Shown here piece by piece: positions 11,126 through 23,759 of a DNA stretch of 64,000 nucleotides. The stretch's first letter is position 1, and the number at the start of each line of letters is the position of its first letter. Below the pieces are notes generated by a model. The model had not been told where the DNA came from. It saw nothing but the letters and a program-made list of their open reading frames with translations, and ran no database searches. Position numbers and translations under genes: made by a program. Source of the DNA: Heterohyrax brucei (lineage: Eukaryota; Chordata; Mammalia; Hyracoidea; Procaviidae); contig CM053166.1 in assembly GCA_028571685.1 (NCBI GenBank), positions 62,706,111-62,770,110 on the forward strand, in the 5' to 3' direction.

Positions 11126-12200
11126 TGGCTGACAATGTTAATCTTTTCACTTCCTAAATAAAAATTATAAAAATAGGGGTGGATTCAAGATGGCAGACTA
11201 GATACATGTCTCCTTAATTCCATTTGAAAACTAAGGCCTGGAATGATAATTAAACAGAGCTTTCTGGACACCCAGTGAGTCTTAAGATGTGGCATAGGGC
11301 TGTCAGTTTGGACTACATGCCACTGAACAGGAATTTTCTTCTCTTTCACTGATCCCCACCTTTGTTGAATGTCTAGCTCCCACAGACTGAAGGCAACTGG
11401 CATTTTTAACTTTATTTTCTTTTCGTTAGCTAGAAGGCAGTGGATGAGCTTAATTGTCAGCAAAGCTCAGCTACACTGCTGACGTGCTCAGTGGGTGGAA
11501 TAGCCACATTTTGAGAAACCAGTTCCAGACTCAGAACACCACAGTGTCTCCAGCCTCTCTTTCTGAACCCTCCCACAGATTTGGCTATTTTGCAGTGAGT
11601 GGGACAGCTTCTCCAGGACACCATATTGTTTGACTGAGAGGAACAATTAGCCAAACAGAGGTCTGAGCATGGGCTAATTCCTAGGCTGGCAGGCAGTGCC
11701 AGCTTGGAGAGAACTTTTCCAGTAGAAAACCTGTGTTTACAACAGTGTAGCCATATGGGTGGGGCCCAGCAGGGGACAACAGCAGGGCAATAGCCTGTCT
11801 GTCCTTTGATTTACATCACAGCATCTGGGGATGGCTGTAGAGGTGCCTCCATTGCCAGCTGGAAGGAGGGGCTTGCATACATGACAGCCTGACTGATTTT
11901 GGAAGCTGTCAGATAGCTTTTACCTTTCAAAATAAGACTGCCCAGAGAATAACCGTGGTGCAGCCTAACGGCATCTCTTCCAGCCTTTAGTGACCCACAT
12001 CATAGGGTTGGCCTATGGCCCTCCAGTGACTCCATAAGTAAGGCCATGTCTTTGCCAGCCAGGCGGTGGAGCCTGCTGCCCAGAGATTCCACTGGGCCCA
12101 GTCACTGGAGTACATACAGGTGGCTGGCGATCAATTTACTTCTCCGAACTGTGCCTCAGCTCCTGTTAAGGCAACACCAGAGAAACTAAACAAGCTTTAG

Positions 12201-13684
12201 ATGCCAAGAAAGCAACAAACCTTGTCCAAACATTTAAAGAAAAATCCATCCATGGTTCCAGAAAACTCTCAGAATAAAAAAAAACAAATAACTTCCCAAA
12301 TGAATAAGCCTTTCTGAAAATGTTGGAGGTCGAGTACAAAAGAATTAAATATAGAGCCCTCTTAGACATTATACAAAATGCAATAGAGCAAAATGAAAAT
12401 TAAGCAACATGTTCAAACTGATAGAACACCAGAATTCTGAAATCCAACAAATCAATAACAAAATGACAGAATAAGACAATTCAATTCAAAGCCAAAAATG
12501 CAGAACAGAAAAACTGGAAACTATACTTACTCATCTTGAAGACAGAGATACTGACACCAACATTTATGAGGAGAAGTCAGAGAAAAGAAGCAAGAAAACT
12601 GAAGAAGCATGTAGAAAGATGTGGGATTCTGTGAATGGGTAACTACATCAACATGCGGCGAGAAGAACCAGATGGCGCCTGGCCACCACCAGTTACAACT
12701 ATGATGAGGCTCACAGTATTGAGTCCCAGAGGCAATATGAGAAGTTCTGAAGAACTTCTCTAAAAGACTGCAACTGATGCTCTGAAGGCCTGGGGATTCC
12801 CCTGGGAGAATGGATGCTAGACTTGATGCTGCCCCTGATCACAAATCCTTATTGTGGTCAACTCTTTGGACAGGAATGGATTGGATCCGGGGACACAGAG
12901 TGACCATATCATGTGTGTACTTTATGGTTCTATGCACTTATAGAATGATGTCCTACTGGCCTCTTACTAGACGGGAGTGGAGAGGGTGGAGAGGAGGGAA
13001 CAGGAGATTGTTAAGAGGATATGACATGTATAGAACAGAAAGGAGGAGTTGCTGTCACTAGGCAAGGAGAGCAGAAGGAGCTGCAGATAGGTGGGTATGA
13101 AAATTTAAACTAGATTGTACACTTTCACACAGTCACAGTAAAAGAAGAAGCAAGTAGGAATCTATCAAGAGGAACAATCTACAATTGATTGGAGTTCCTG
13201 AACAGAAGAGGACACTGAATAGAGAGTATTGTTGTTGAGCTGCTGACAGAAAACTTCCATGAAACTATGAAAGAAGTGAAAGTAGATATTGAGAATGCAT
13301 ATTGAACATCATATAACATAGACCACAAAAGAAAGAAACGAAGACTAGTTACAATCAAACTTAATAAAATGAAACATAAGCAGAACCTCTTAAAAGAAGC
13401 AAGGCTCAAAGCAAAGCTAACATTCAGAGGAAAGCTCTGTAGGATTTCATCTGACTTCTCAGCAGAAGTGATGCTGGAAGAGGCAATCAGATGACACGTT
13501 CAAAGCCTTGAAGGAGAAAAACCTCCAAATAAGAATTATATATCCTGTAAAACTGTCTTTCAAATATGAAAATAAAATTAAGACGATCACAGATAAACAG
13601 AAACTCAGAGACTTTGTAAAAACCAAACCCAAACTACAAGAAATACTGAAAGAAACTCATGGCTTAGAAGAACAAAACCATTAA
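12201..13684 (+). pseudogene. L1-B ORF1, interrupted by L1-D
   Basis: The start ATGCCAAGAAAGCAACAAAC matches other L1 ORF1 starts. The frame is soon lost, with a stop near 12249-12260 and a run of eight A near 12290. The coiled-coil region is at about 12400-12600. The C-terminal domain resumes after the insertion at 13158 and ends at 13682-13684. The CysRNA-binding-type segment AKLTFRGKLCRIS is recognisable near 13410-13450. The product would not be functional. Confidence 0.85.
12615..13143 (+). mobile_element. L1-D, 5'-truncated L1 3' UTR inserted in L1-B ORF1
   Basis: About 530 bp of L1 3' UTR (GTGAATGGGTAACTACATCA onward) matches 22490-23000 and 57380-57900. It sits inside ORF1 and is flanked by a 14-bp TSD with one mismatch: GAAGAAGCATGTAG at 12601-12614 and GAAGAAGCAAGTAG at 13144-13157. 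Confidence 0.88.
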
Positions 13685-13916
13685 CTGTATATTTTAGGAG
13701 GCAATACAGGACACATCATCCAGAAATCTACACAGTTAAGGAAGGCACAAAAGTCAAAGCTATAATATAAAAAGAAGGGATCTAGTGATCATGTCATGAA
13801 AGTTATGATACCATTACATTTAAAAAGGGATATACTACAGTAGTTATCCTTTCAGAGGGAAAGGAAGTTAACAACATATGTAGAAGGTAAAATTGGGTTT
13901 AAACATAGATGATTAG

Positions 13917-13956
13917 CCAGCTAGCCAAGTGCTGTCGAGTCAGATCTGACTCATGC
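13917..13956 (-). repeat. Micro-insertion of SINE/RTE-type tail, antisense, in L1-B
   Basis: Aligning the ORF1-ORF2 spacer of L1-B with L1-C, L1-A and L1-I shows about 40 extra bases. On the minus strand they read CATGAGTCAGATCTGACTCG followed by ACAGCACTTGGC, the same tail as at 35956 and 47731. A perfect 16-bp palindrome lies at 13937-13952. I see no clear TSD. Confidence 0.65.
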
Positions 13957-14147
13957 GGGATCATATGGATAACCATAAAGCACAACAAAGATATAACATA
14001 CCAAAGCAAGAAACATAATACAGGAGTCTCAACAAATACAAAATCAACACTGAAAAAGGTGAAAAATGAACTCATCAAGAAGAATGACCCAGAACAGAAT
14101 ACTAACAGCTACAGAGAAAACACCAACAAAAAACTAAATACATCACA

Positions 14148-15517
14148 ATGAAAGCACTAAACACATACCTAACAATAATTACATTAAATGGAAATGGACT
14201 GACTGTTCCACTAAAGAGACATCGAGTGACATCTTGGATGAAAAGACACGACTTGTCCATAAGTTGCTTACAAGAAACTCACCTTAGACTTAAAGATATG
14301 AACAAACTGAAAATTAAAGGATGAAAGAATGTATACCAAGCTAACAATATACAAAGAAAAGCAGGTGTGGCAATACTAATTTCAGATAAAATAAATTTTA
14401 ATGTAAAATCCACTATTGTGGACAAGGATAGACACTGTTTATTGCTGAAAGTTTCAATATACAAGCAGGGCTTGACAATATTAAATATTTAAGCACCCAA
14501 TACTACAGCATCTAGATACACTGAAGAAAAACTGACTACATTAAAAAAATGAGATAGATCACTCCACAGTAATAGTGGAAGACTTCAACACTCCACTTTC
14601 AATATTGGACAGATCTTCTACAAAAAAGCACAGTAAAGACACAGAAGATCTTATTGCAACAATCAACAAACTAGACCTCATCAACATATATAGAATTTTC
14701 TATCCATCAACAGATGAGTATATCTTCTTCTTCAGTGCACATGGAACATTTTCCAGAACAGACCGAGTGTTAGGACATAAAGAAAATCTCAACAAAATCC
14801 AAACCACTGAATTATTGCAAAGTATCTTCCCGGACCATAAAGCCATGAAAGTCAAAATCAATAGCAGAAAAGACATAGAAATTGGAACTCATGGAAACTG
14901 AACAACACCTTGATCAAAAAGCCATGGATAACAGAAGAAATCAAAGAGGAAATAAAAGAATTTATGGTATCCAACTAGAATGAAAACTTGTCCTATCAGA
15001 AGCTATGGGATACAGCAAAAGCAGTGCACAAGGGTCGGTTTATCTCTATAAATGCACACACCCAGTAGTAAGAACCCAAACCAAAGAATTAACCCTATAG
15101 CTTGAATAAGTAGAAAGAGAGCAACAGATGAACCCCCCAGTCACCAGAAGAAAACAAATCATAAAGACCAGAGCAGAAATAAATGAATTAGACAATATAA
15201 GAACAATTGAAAAAAAATGGCAAGACCGAAAGCTGGTTTTTTCAAAAGATCAATAAAATTCACAAAACACTGGCTAAATTTACTAAAGACCAAGAAACAA
15301 CCAAAATAAGAAATAAGATGGGAGATATCACAACAGATCCAACAGAAATGAGAAATATCATAAAAGAATACTATGAAAGACTGTACGCTAACAAATTTGA
15401 AAACCTAAAGGAAATGAAAGAACTCCTAGATCCATATCACCTACCAAAATTATCACGAGGTGAAGCAGAACAACTTAATAAACCCATCATAAAGGAAGAC
15501 ATTGAAAAAGTCATCCA
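14148..15517 (+). pseudogene. L1-B ORF2, endonuclease part only, broken
   Basis: The start at 14148 (MKALNTYLTIITLNGNG) keeps the endonuclease entry motif, and SCLQETHL keeps the catalytic Glu. The later motif reads VEDFNTPLS and the His motif is PDHKAMKV. Stops and frame changes occur near 14322, 14490 and 14550, with open pieces at 14575-14901 and 15207-15517. The RT domain is missing because the copy ends at the L1-C boundary. Confidence 0.88.
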
Positions 15518-16277
15518 GGGGCCGAGTCAAGATGGTGGGCTAAACACACGTCTCCCTAAATCCCTCTGGAAACTAAGACCTGAACTGATAATTAAATGTA
15601 GTCTTCTGAACACCTAGTGAGTCTTAGGACACCTCATAGGGCTGTTAATTTGGACTTCATACCATTGAACGGAAAACCTCCTCTCTTACACTGACCCAGC
15701 TCTTGGCAAGGCCTGGCTTTCACGGACTGAAGATAATTTGCCATTTTAACTTTTTTTTCTCTGTCTTAGCTGGCGGGCAGAGGTGGGACTTGACTAGCAG
15801 CTAATCTCAGATACACTGCTGCTGGGATCAGCAGGCAACATTGCCATATTTTGAAAGCCTGGCTTTGGCCTCTACGTGTCTCACCACCTTTGGCCTCCCC
15901 GCCTCCGCCATAGAGTAGCCTGTACCAAGGCTGTCAGCGAACTTGTGCAGGACACCATCTTGCTCCACCAGGGTGCAAAATTACCCATACAGAGGCCTCA
16001 GTTGGACATAATTCCTAGGCTGGGAGGCAGTGCCTGCCTGGAGGAGAGTGCTTTTCTGGCAGAAAAGCAGTATTCTACACAGTGTCACCTACAGCTGGGG
16101 CCTGACAGCAGAGGCCAGGAAGGCAATAGCCTTTCTGTATTTTGAACTAGTTTATAACATCTGGGATTGGATATAGAGGTGCTTACTTTGCCAGCTGGGA
16201 AGAGGGACCTGTACACCTGAATATCTGACTGACTTTGGAAGTGGTAAGATACCTTTTAACTTTCATTTTAAGACACC

Positions 16278-16794
16278 TGTCATGGATTGAAATGCATCCC
16301 CGCAAAAATACGTGTGTCTGGGCCATGATTCCCAGCATTTTGTGACTGTCCTCCATTTTGTGGTTTTCCTAAACTGTATGTTAAAGGATTAGGATGGGGC
16401 TGTAAATATCTTTATAAGATCACCTCCCTGTTCCACCGTAAAGGGAGTTTCCCTGGAGTAAAGCTTGCCCCACCTTTCATCCTTTCATCCTGCAAGAGAT
16501 GAAAAGAAAGAGAAGCAAGCAGAGATTTGGGAACCTCACACTACCAAGAAAGTAGCACCAGGAGAACAGCACATCTTTTAGACCTGAGGTTCTTGTGCCA
16601 AGACGCTCCCAGGACAAAGACTGATGCAATACCAGACTTTCCTCCAGAGCCGACAAGGGGGAAAGCCTTCCCCTGGAGCAGACACCCTGAATATGGACTT
16701 GTAGCCTACCAGACTGTGTAAGAATAAACGTTCCTTTGTTAAAGCCATCCACTCTGTGGCATTTCTGTTAGAGCAGCCCTAGCTGACTAAAACA
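16278..16794 (+). repeat. Solo LTR, MaLR-type, in the L1-C 5' UTR
   Basis: It starts TGTCATGGATTGAAATGCAT and ends GCTGACTAAAACA, with TAAGAATAAAC as the poly-A signal. It is flanked by a perfect 5-bp TSD, ACACC at 16273-16277 and 16795-16799. It aligns end to end with 9801-10323, 39007-39528 and 56286-56787. Having inserted in L1-C, it is younger than L1-C. Confidence 0.88.
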
Positions 16795-16857
16795 ACACCC
16801 TAGAGAAACAACTGTGGTACATCCTCACAGCATCTCTCCCAGCCTCTACTGATTCAC

Positions 16858-17816
16858 ATGATGCCCAAAAAGCAACAAACTCTGGAGAAAACCATAACCA
16901 AGAAATCACTCATGGCTTCAGGAGGCCCCCAAAAGAAAGCACAACAAAACTTCCCAGACAAAGAAACCTTTCTGAAACTATTGGAAGGTAAATACAAAAA
17001 GATTATATATAGAGCCCTCCTAGCCCTTATACAAAATGCAGCAGAGCAAAATGGAAAATTAAGCAAGCTATTTGAACTGATGGTACACCAGTACTTGGAA
17101 ATCCAAACCGATCAAGAACAAAATCAAAGACATAGAAACTTCAATTCAAAGCCAGAAAAACAGGATGGAACAAATGAAAAATAGACTTTCTGACTTGGAA
17201 GACAGTTACTGACTCCAGCATCTATGAGGAGAAATCAGAAAAAAGAAACAAGAAAAATGAAGAAGCATGAAGAAGCGTGTGGTATTCTATTAAGAGGAAC
17301 AATCTACAATTAATTGCAGTTCCAAAACAGGAAGAGACACCTGAGAACACAGACAGTATTGTTGCTGAGCTGCTGACAGAAAATTTTCCAGAAATTATGA
17401 AAGAAGAGAATGTAGACATCCAAGATGCATATCAAATGCCACTCAATATAGTTCTCAAAAGAAAGACTCCAAGATATACTATAATCAAGCTTAACAAAAT
17501 GAAACATAAGCAGAAACACTTAAAGGCAGCAAGACGCAAAGCAAAGCTAACAATCAGAGGGAAACCCTGTAGGCTTTCGTTGGACTTCTCCACAGAAACA
17601 ATGCTAGGATGGAGATGGTGGGATGACACATTCAAAGCCTTGAAGGAGAAGAACTTCCAACCAAGAATTACATATCCAGCAAAACTACCTTCCAAATATG
17701 AAAATGAAATGAAGACATTCTCAGATAAACAGGAACTCAGAGACTTTGTGAAAAGCAAACCAAAGCTACAAGAAATACTGAAAGAATCTCTTGGCTTAGA
17801 AGAACAAAATCACTAA
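16858..17816 (+). pseudogene. L1-C ORF1, broken once near the middle
   Basis: The start MMPKKQQTLEKTITKKSLMA matches the family. The first part (16858-17184) covers the N-terminus and the start of the coiled coil. A frame change in the coiled coil near 17110 and a stop at 17182 separate it from the C-terminal RNA-binding part at 17277-17816 (AKLTIRGKPCRLSLDFSTE, ITYPAKLPS, then stop). The last 180 codons are uninterrupted, making this the best-preserved ORF1 C-terminus in the window. Confidence 0.9.
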
Positions 17817-18250
17817 CTTTATATTTTAGAAGCAAATACAGGACACATCACCCAGAATTCTATTCAGTTAGGGAAGGCTCCAAACTCAATCAAAGTTATA
17901 ATACTGAAACCAATGACCCAGTGATCCTATCATGAAAACTATGATGTCATCATATTAAAAAGAGGGATGTACTATAGTTGTTACAGTCCTTCCAGATGGA
18001 GAGGAAGTTGATAAGACTGGTAGTAATTAAATTGGGTTTATACACGGTTTATTAAGGAAGATCATAGGGGCAATTGTAAAGCACAATATAGATGCAACAT
18101 TTCAAATCAAGAAATGTAATACAGGAGTCTCAACAATCACAAAACCAACCCTGAAAAACATGAAAAAAATGAACTGACAAAGAAGAGTGTCCCAGAACAG
18201 ACTAATAAGAACAAAAGAGAAAACATCAAAACAAAAATAAACATATCACA

Positions 18251-21200
18251 ATGGCAGCACTGAACATATATCTATCAATAATTACATTGAATGTGAATGG
18301 ACTGATTGCTCCACTAAAGAGACCCCGAGTGATATCTTGGATCAAAAGACATGACCCTTCCATATATTGCCCACAAGAAACTCACCTTAGACCTAAAGAT
18401 ATGAACAAACTGAAAATTAAAGGATGGAAGAACATATATCAAGCTAACAATACACAAAGAAGAGCAAGTTCAGCAACTCTAATCTCAGATAAAATAGATT
18501 TTAATGTAAAATCCACCATCATGAACAAGGATGGACACCATTGCTGAAAGGTACAATACACAAGCAGGACTTAACAATACTAAATATTTACACACCTAAC
18601 ATTAGAGCACCTAAATACGTCAAAGAAACACTGACTACACTCAAAAAGGAGATAGATCACTCCATAATAATAGTGGGAGACTTCAACGATTCACTCTCAA
18701 TATTGGACAGTTCGTCCAGAAGAAACCTCGGTAAAGACACAGAAGACCTTATTGCCACAATAAACCAACTAGAGCTCATCGACACATACAGAACTTTCTG
18801 TCCATCAGCAGAAAACTACATCTTCTTTTCTAGTGCACATGGAACATTCTCCAGAATAGACCATGTGTTAAGACATAAAGCAATTCTCAAAAGAATTTGT
18901 ACCACTGAAATATTACAAAGCATTTTCTCAGACTATAAAGCCATAAACGTTGAAATCAATAGCAGAAAATACGTAGATAGCGGAACTCATGGAAACTGAA
19001 CAACACCTTGCTCAAAAAATCGTGGGTTATAGAGGAAATCAAGGATGAAATAAAGAAATTTATGGATTCCAATGAGAATGGAAACACTACCAGAACCTAT
19101 GGGATATAGCCAAAGCAGTGCTCAGAGGTCAGTTTATCTCCATAAATGCATACATCTGGAAGGAAGAAAGAAATCAAACCGAAGAACAAACTCCACAGCT
19201 TGAAAAAGTAGACTGAGATCAACAGAGGAAACTCTCAGGCACCAGAAGAAAACAGATCATAAAGATGAGAGCAGAACTAAAAAATTTAGAGAATATAAGA
19301 ACAATTAAAAAAATTGAAAGGACCAAAAGCTGTTTTTTTGAAAAGATCAGCAAAATCGACAAACCATTGGCTAAACTTGCTAAAGAAAAACTGGAAAGAA
19401 AACAAATAACCAAAATAAGAAATGAGAGGGGAGTTATCCTAACAGATTCAACAGAAATAAAAAAATATCATACCAGAATACTATGAAAGATTGTACTCTG
19501 ACAAATTTGAAAACCTAGAGAAATGGACAAATTCCGTCATTCGTATTACCTACCAAAATTATCACAAGGTGAAGCAGAGCGATTTAATAAACCCATCACA
19601 AAGGAAGAGATTGAAAAAGTCGTAAGCAAATTACCAACCAAAAAAGCCAGGGTCCACATGGCTTTACCACAGAATTCTCCAAGCCTTTAGAGAGGAGTTA
19701 TCTCCAATACTACTGAGACTATCTCACAGTATAGATAGGGATGGAGTACTCCCAAGTTAACTCTATGAAGCCAGCATAACCCTGGTACCAAAGCCAGGGA
19801 AAGACCTAACAAAAAAGGAGAACTACAGAACGGTATCACTCATGAATCTAGATACAAAAATCTTCAACAAAATCCTTGCCAATAGAATACAACATCAAAT
19901 CAAAATAATAATCCATCATGACCAAGTTGGATTCATACCAGGGATGCAAGGCTGGTTCAACATCGGAAAAACAATTAATGTGATCAACCATGTAAATAAC
20001 ACAAAAGACAAGAATCACCTGATTTTGTCAATTGATTCAGAAAGGCATTTGATAAAGTCCAACACCCATTCATGCTAAAAACTCAGCAAAACAGGAATAG
20101 ATGGCAAATTCCTCAATGCAATAAGGGTCATTTATACAAAGCCAACTGCCTACATCACCCTGAATGGAGAGAGACTGAAACATTTTCCCTTGAGAACAGG
20201 AACTAGACAAGGATGCCCACTCTTACCTCTCCTATTCAGCATTGTACTAGAAGTTCTAGCCAGAGCAATTAGACAAGACCAAGAAATAAACGGCATCTGC
20301 ATCAGCAAAGAAGAATTAAAAATCTCCCTATTTGCAGATGATATGACTGTATACACAGAAAATCCTTAAGAATCCATAAGGGAACTACTCAAACTGATAG
20401 AAGAGTTCAGCAAAGTCTCAGGATAAAAGATAAACATAAGTAAATCAGTAGGATTACTTTATACCGACAATGAGATTACTTATGAAGAAATCACCAAATC
20501 AATACCATTTACTATAGCCCCTAAGAAAATAAAGTACCTAGGAATAAATCTAACCAGAGAAATAACAGACCTTTACAAAGAGAGCTACAAGTCCTTACTA
20601 CAAGAAACTAAGAGAGACTTAGATAAATGGAAAAACCTACCCTGCTCATGGATAGGAAGACTTATCATTATGAAAATGTGTATTTTACCCAAAGCAATCT
20701 GTATATACAATGCAATCTCAACACAAATTCCAGTGACATTTTTTAACGAGATGGAGAATCAAATCACCAACTCTGTTTGGTAAGGGAAGAAACCCAGGAT
20801 ATGTAAAGCAACACTGAAAAAGAAGAACGTACTAGGTGGCCTCTCACTATCTGACTTTAGAACCTACTACGCTGCCACAGTTGTCAAAACAGCCTTGTAC
20901 TGGTACAAAAAGAGACATATAGACCAATGGAACAGAGTTGAGACCTCAGAGATGCCACCATCCTCCTATGAACAGTTGATATTTGACAAAGGCCCTACGA
21001 TTTTAAACTGGCATGAAAAGAGTCTCTTTAATAAATGGTGCTGGCAAAACTGGATACTCATCTGTAAAAAAATGAAACAAGACCCATATCTCACACATTA
21101 TACAAAAACTAACTCAAACTGGATGTAGAAGACTTAAATATCAATCCTAAAATTATTTAGCTCCTGCATGAAAAAATAGGGTCAACAATGGAAGTTTTAC

Positions 21201-22045
21201 TACACAACATAGACAGACTGACAAAGCACAATCAACAGAAGAGAAAATAGATAAATAGAAACTGCTGAGAATCAAACACTTTTGCTCATCCAAAGACTTT
21301 ATCAAAAGAGTTAAAAGATCACCCACAGCATGGAAGAAAATACTTGCCAACTATATGTCAGACTGACATCTGATCTCCATAATCTATAAGGCACTGAAAA
21401 ATATCAACAATAAAAGGATAAATAATCCAATTATGCATTGGTCAATGGATATGGATGGACACTGCTCTAAAGAGGATACCCAGGCAGCCAAAAGACACAT
21501 GTGGAAATGCTCATGATCATTAGCTATTAAAGAAATTCAAATCAGAACTGCAATAAGATATCATCGCACCCCAACAAGGTTGACCATGATCTAAAAAACA
21601 CAAAACAGCAAATGCTGGAGAGGCTGTGGAGAAATTGGAACTCTCCCACACTACTGGTGGGATTGTGAAATGGCACATCCTTTTTGAAAGCAATCTGGCA
21701 CTTCCTTTAAAAGCTGGAAATAGATATACCATTTGACTCAGTAATCCCACTTCTTGAAATATATCCTACAGAAGCAAAGGCAGTCACAGAAACAGATACA
21801 CGCACACAAATGTTTATTGTAACACAGTTCACAACGGCAAAAAGATGGAATCACTCCAGATGCCCAACAACAGATGAATGAATAACTAACTATGGTATAT
21901 ATACTCAATGGCAAACTACACAATGATAAAGAGCAATGATGACTTTAGGAAGCATCTCATAAGCTGTTTCCAATTGGAAGACTTTATTTTGAGTGAAATC
22001 AGTCAGAGACCGAAGGACAAATATTGCACGAGACCTCTAAGATAA
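18251..22045 (+). pseudogene. L1-C ORF2 (endonuclease and RT), many frameshifts
   Basis: The start MAALNIYLSIITLNVNG is canonical, and YCPQETHL keeps the Glu although the neighbouring Cys has become Pro. VGDFNDS keeps the Asp-Asn pair, while the normally SDHK motif reads SDYK, losing the catalytic His. RT pieces are recognisable, including [12 protein letters not shown] near 20200, and the FADD box is intact (LFADDMTVY, near 20330). The zinc knuckle is near 21610-21660. Frames shift near 18540, 19000, 19480, 19840 and 20090, and several stops follow. The natural end is at 22045. Confidence 0.9.
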
Positions 22046-23028
22046 GGACTTGAAAACAGACTCCTGTACAGAAGAAGAGTCTCTTCTTCTGGCTGCAATG
22101 GAGGGGAGGGAGGGAGGAAGATGGTTGGTTATAGATTAGATGATAGAAATTTGGTTGGGTAAAATCAGTGACGGCACACACTGGAAAGAAGATCAATTTA
22201 ACTGGACTTCAACATAACCTGAAAACTCTTCTAATCCTAACCCAATATTGCAAGGATAGGGTAGCAGGGGCAGGGTTAGAGGACTATGCTCTGAGGGGAC
22301 ATTGAAGCCAACTGGCATAACTAGCCTATAGTTAAGAGAGTCTTCTGCACCCCATATAGGTGAGTGGTTTCTGGGATCTTAAAAGCTAGCAATCTGAGGT
22401 ACACCGAATGATTCCAGCTCAGCTGGAACAGATCATCACCAAGGACAACAATGGCATGTGGCAAAAACAGCCCAGAAGATAGAAAGATCCATGTGAATGG
22501 GTGACTGTATCAACATGTAACCAGAAGAACCAGGTGGTGCCCGACCGCCACCAATCACAGCCGTGACAGGGCTCACAGTGTTGAGTCCCAGTGGCAACAT
22601 GAGAAAAAAACAGAGGTGCACCCTAAGAACTCCACTAAAAGACTGCAATTGCTGGTAGAAGGGCTGAGAGTTCCCCTGGGAGCATGTCCCCTAGACCTGA
22701 TACTGCCCCTGATTACAGATCAATACTGAGGTCAACTCTTCAAATACGAATTGAATGGATTCAGGGACACAGAGTGACCACATTGTGTGTACACTGTATG
22801 GTTCTGTGAATGTATAGGATGTCATCCTACTGGCCTCTTACTAGAGGGGAGTGGAGAGGGTGGAAAAGAGGGGACAGGAGATTGTTACGAGGATATGACA
22901 TGTATGGAATAGAAAGGAGAAGTGTGCTGTCACTGGACAAGGAGAGCAGAGGGAGCTATAGATAGGTGGGCATGGAAATTTGAATTGTATTGCAAATTTT
23001 CACTCAATCAAATTAAAAAATATCAAAA
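22046..23028 (+). other. L1-C 3' UTR and tail
   Basis: It contains a purine tract of GGGAGGGAGG type at 22096-22120. It then has the conserved phrases also found in L1-D, L1-G and, reversed, L1-A and L1-I, and an A-rich tail ending near 23028. Confidence 0.8.
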
Positions 23029-23402
23029 TTCTTTCAAAAATAAATTTATATTCTGATGAAAGGACATATGAAGAAACTTTGAGGAACAGTAACTCAGTTC
23101 TTGAAAGGAAAGGAAAGATTTTTGAAATTGTAAAAACCGTGCGAACATAAAACTAATAGACAATCAACAGAGTTTTGTAAAAATGATATCATCTATTTTG
23201 GATTTTTATTTCCATCATTGAACAACATGCTTTGTATACAGAAATACATTCTATTTAACTTTCTATTTTACATGAAAGCTAAACAAAAATAGAAGAATTC
23301 AGTGAAAAAAAATAATTATAAAAATTGCCAACAACCAAACAGCTTCTGCTTCCCGACAACATTCAAATTAGAACTGACTCTCACTTCATTATACCCTCTT
23401 TA
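23029..23402. other. Unassigned AT-rich sequence
   Basis: I recognise no repeat or gene in these about 370 bases. Confidence 0.35.
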
Positions 23403-23570
23403 GGACCCTGGTGGCGTGGTGTGTTAAGTGCTACGTCTCCTATCCAAAAGGTTGGCAGTTCAAATCATCCAGGTGATCCTTGAAACTATGGGCAGTTCTA
23501 CTCTGACCTCTAGGGTCTCTATGAATTGGACATGACTCAATGGCAGTGGGTTTGGTTTTTTTGGCTTGGT
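23403..23570 (+). repeat. AfroSINE-type SINE, internally shortened
   Basis: The head GGACCCTGGTGGCGTGGTGT, then AACCAAAAGG-like ATCCAAAAGGTTGGCAGTTC, is a tRNA-derived pol III promoter of the AfroSINE layout. The tail reads TAGGGTCTCTATGAATTGGA, then CATGACTCAATGGCAGTGGG and T-rich sequence. Part of the middle is missing. This repeat is a main reason to place the sequence in Afrotheria. Confidence 0.75.
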
Positions 23571-23759
23571 AGGATCATCCAGCATAAAGTCAAATCTTGT
23601 AGAAAAAGTTCTACCAATCCATTCATAATGAAACAGGCCATGAGGACCCTTAAGTGTGTTCTCCCTTGCTGTAGCAAGCTACATAAAGCATTTTTTTTTT
23701 TAACTACAGGTGTATTCTCGTGGTCTTCCTTTGATCAAGGTTGTTAATTCCCTTGTACA

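Larger units (their letters stand above)
11176..15517 (+). mobile_element. L1-B, 5' portion of a LINE-1, lacks its 3' half
   Basis: The start GGGGTGGATTCAAGATGGCAG is an intact L1 5' terminus. It is followed by the 5' UTR, ORF1 from 12201, a spacer and the ORF2 endonuclease from 14148. The element stops inside early ORF2 at 15517, where L1-C begins. No L1-B 3' half is found after L1-C ends. It is split by the L1-D insertion at 12615-13143 and carries a micro-insertion near 13917-13956. Confidence 0.9.
15518..23028 (+). mobile_element. L1-C, full-length LINE-1 starting inside L1-B
   Basis: The 5' terminus GGGGCCGAGTCAAGATGGTG abuts L1-B ORF2 directly. The 5' UTR (split by a solo LTR at 16278-16794), ORF1, ORF2, a 3' UTR of about 1 kb and an A-rich tail follow. 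Without the LTR the length is about 7.0 kb. No copy of the expected L1-B target sequence follows the tail, so the insertion site is incomplete on the right. Confidence 0.93.

Noticed and set aside
23403-23480. tRNA-like sequence
   Set aside because: It is the tRNA-derived head of an AfroSINE followed by a SINE body, not a functional tRNA gene.
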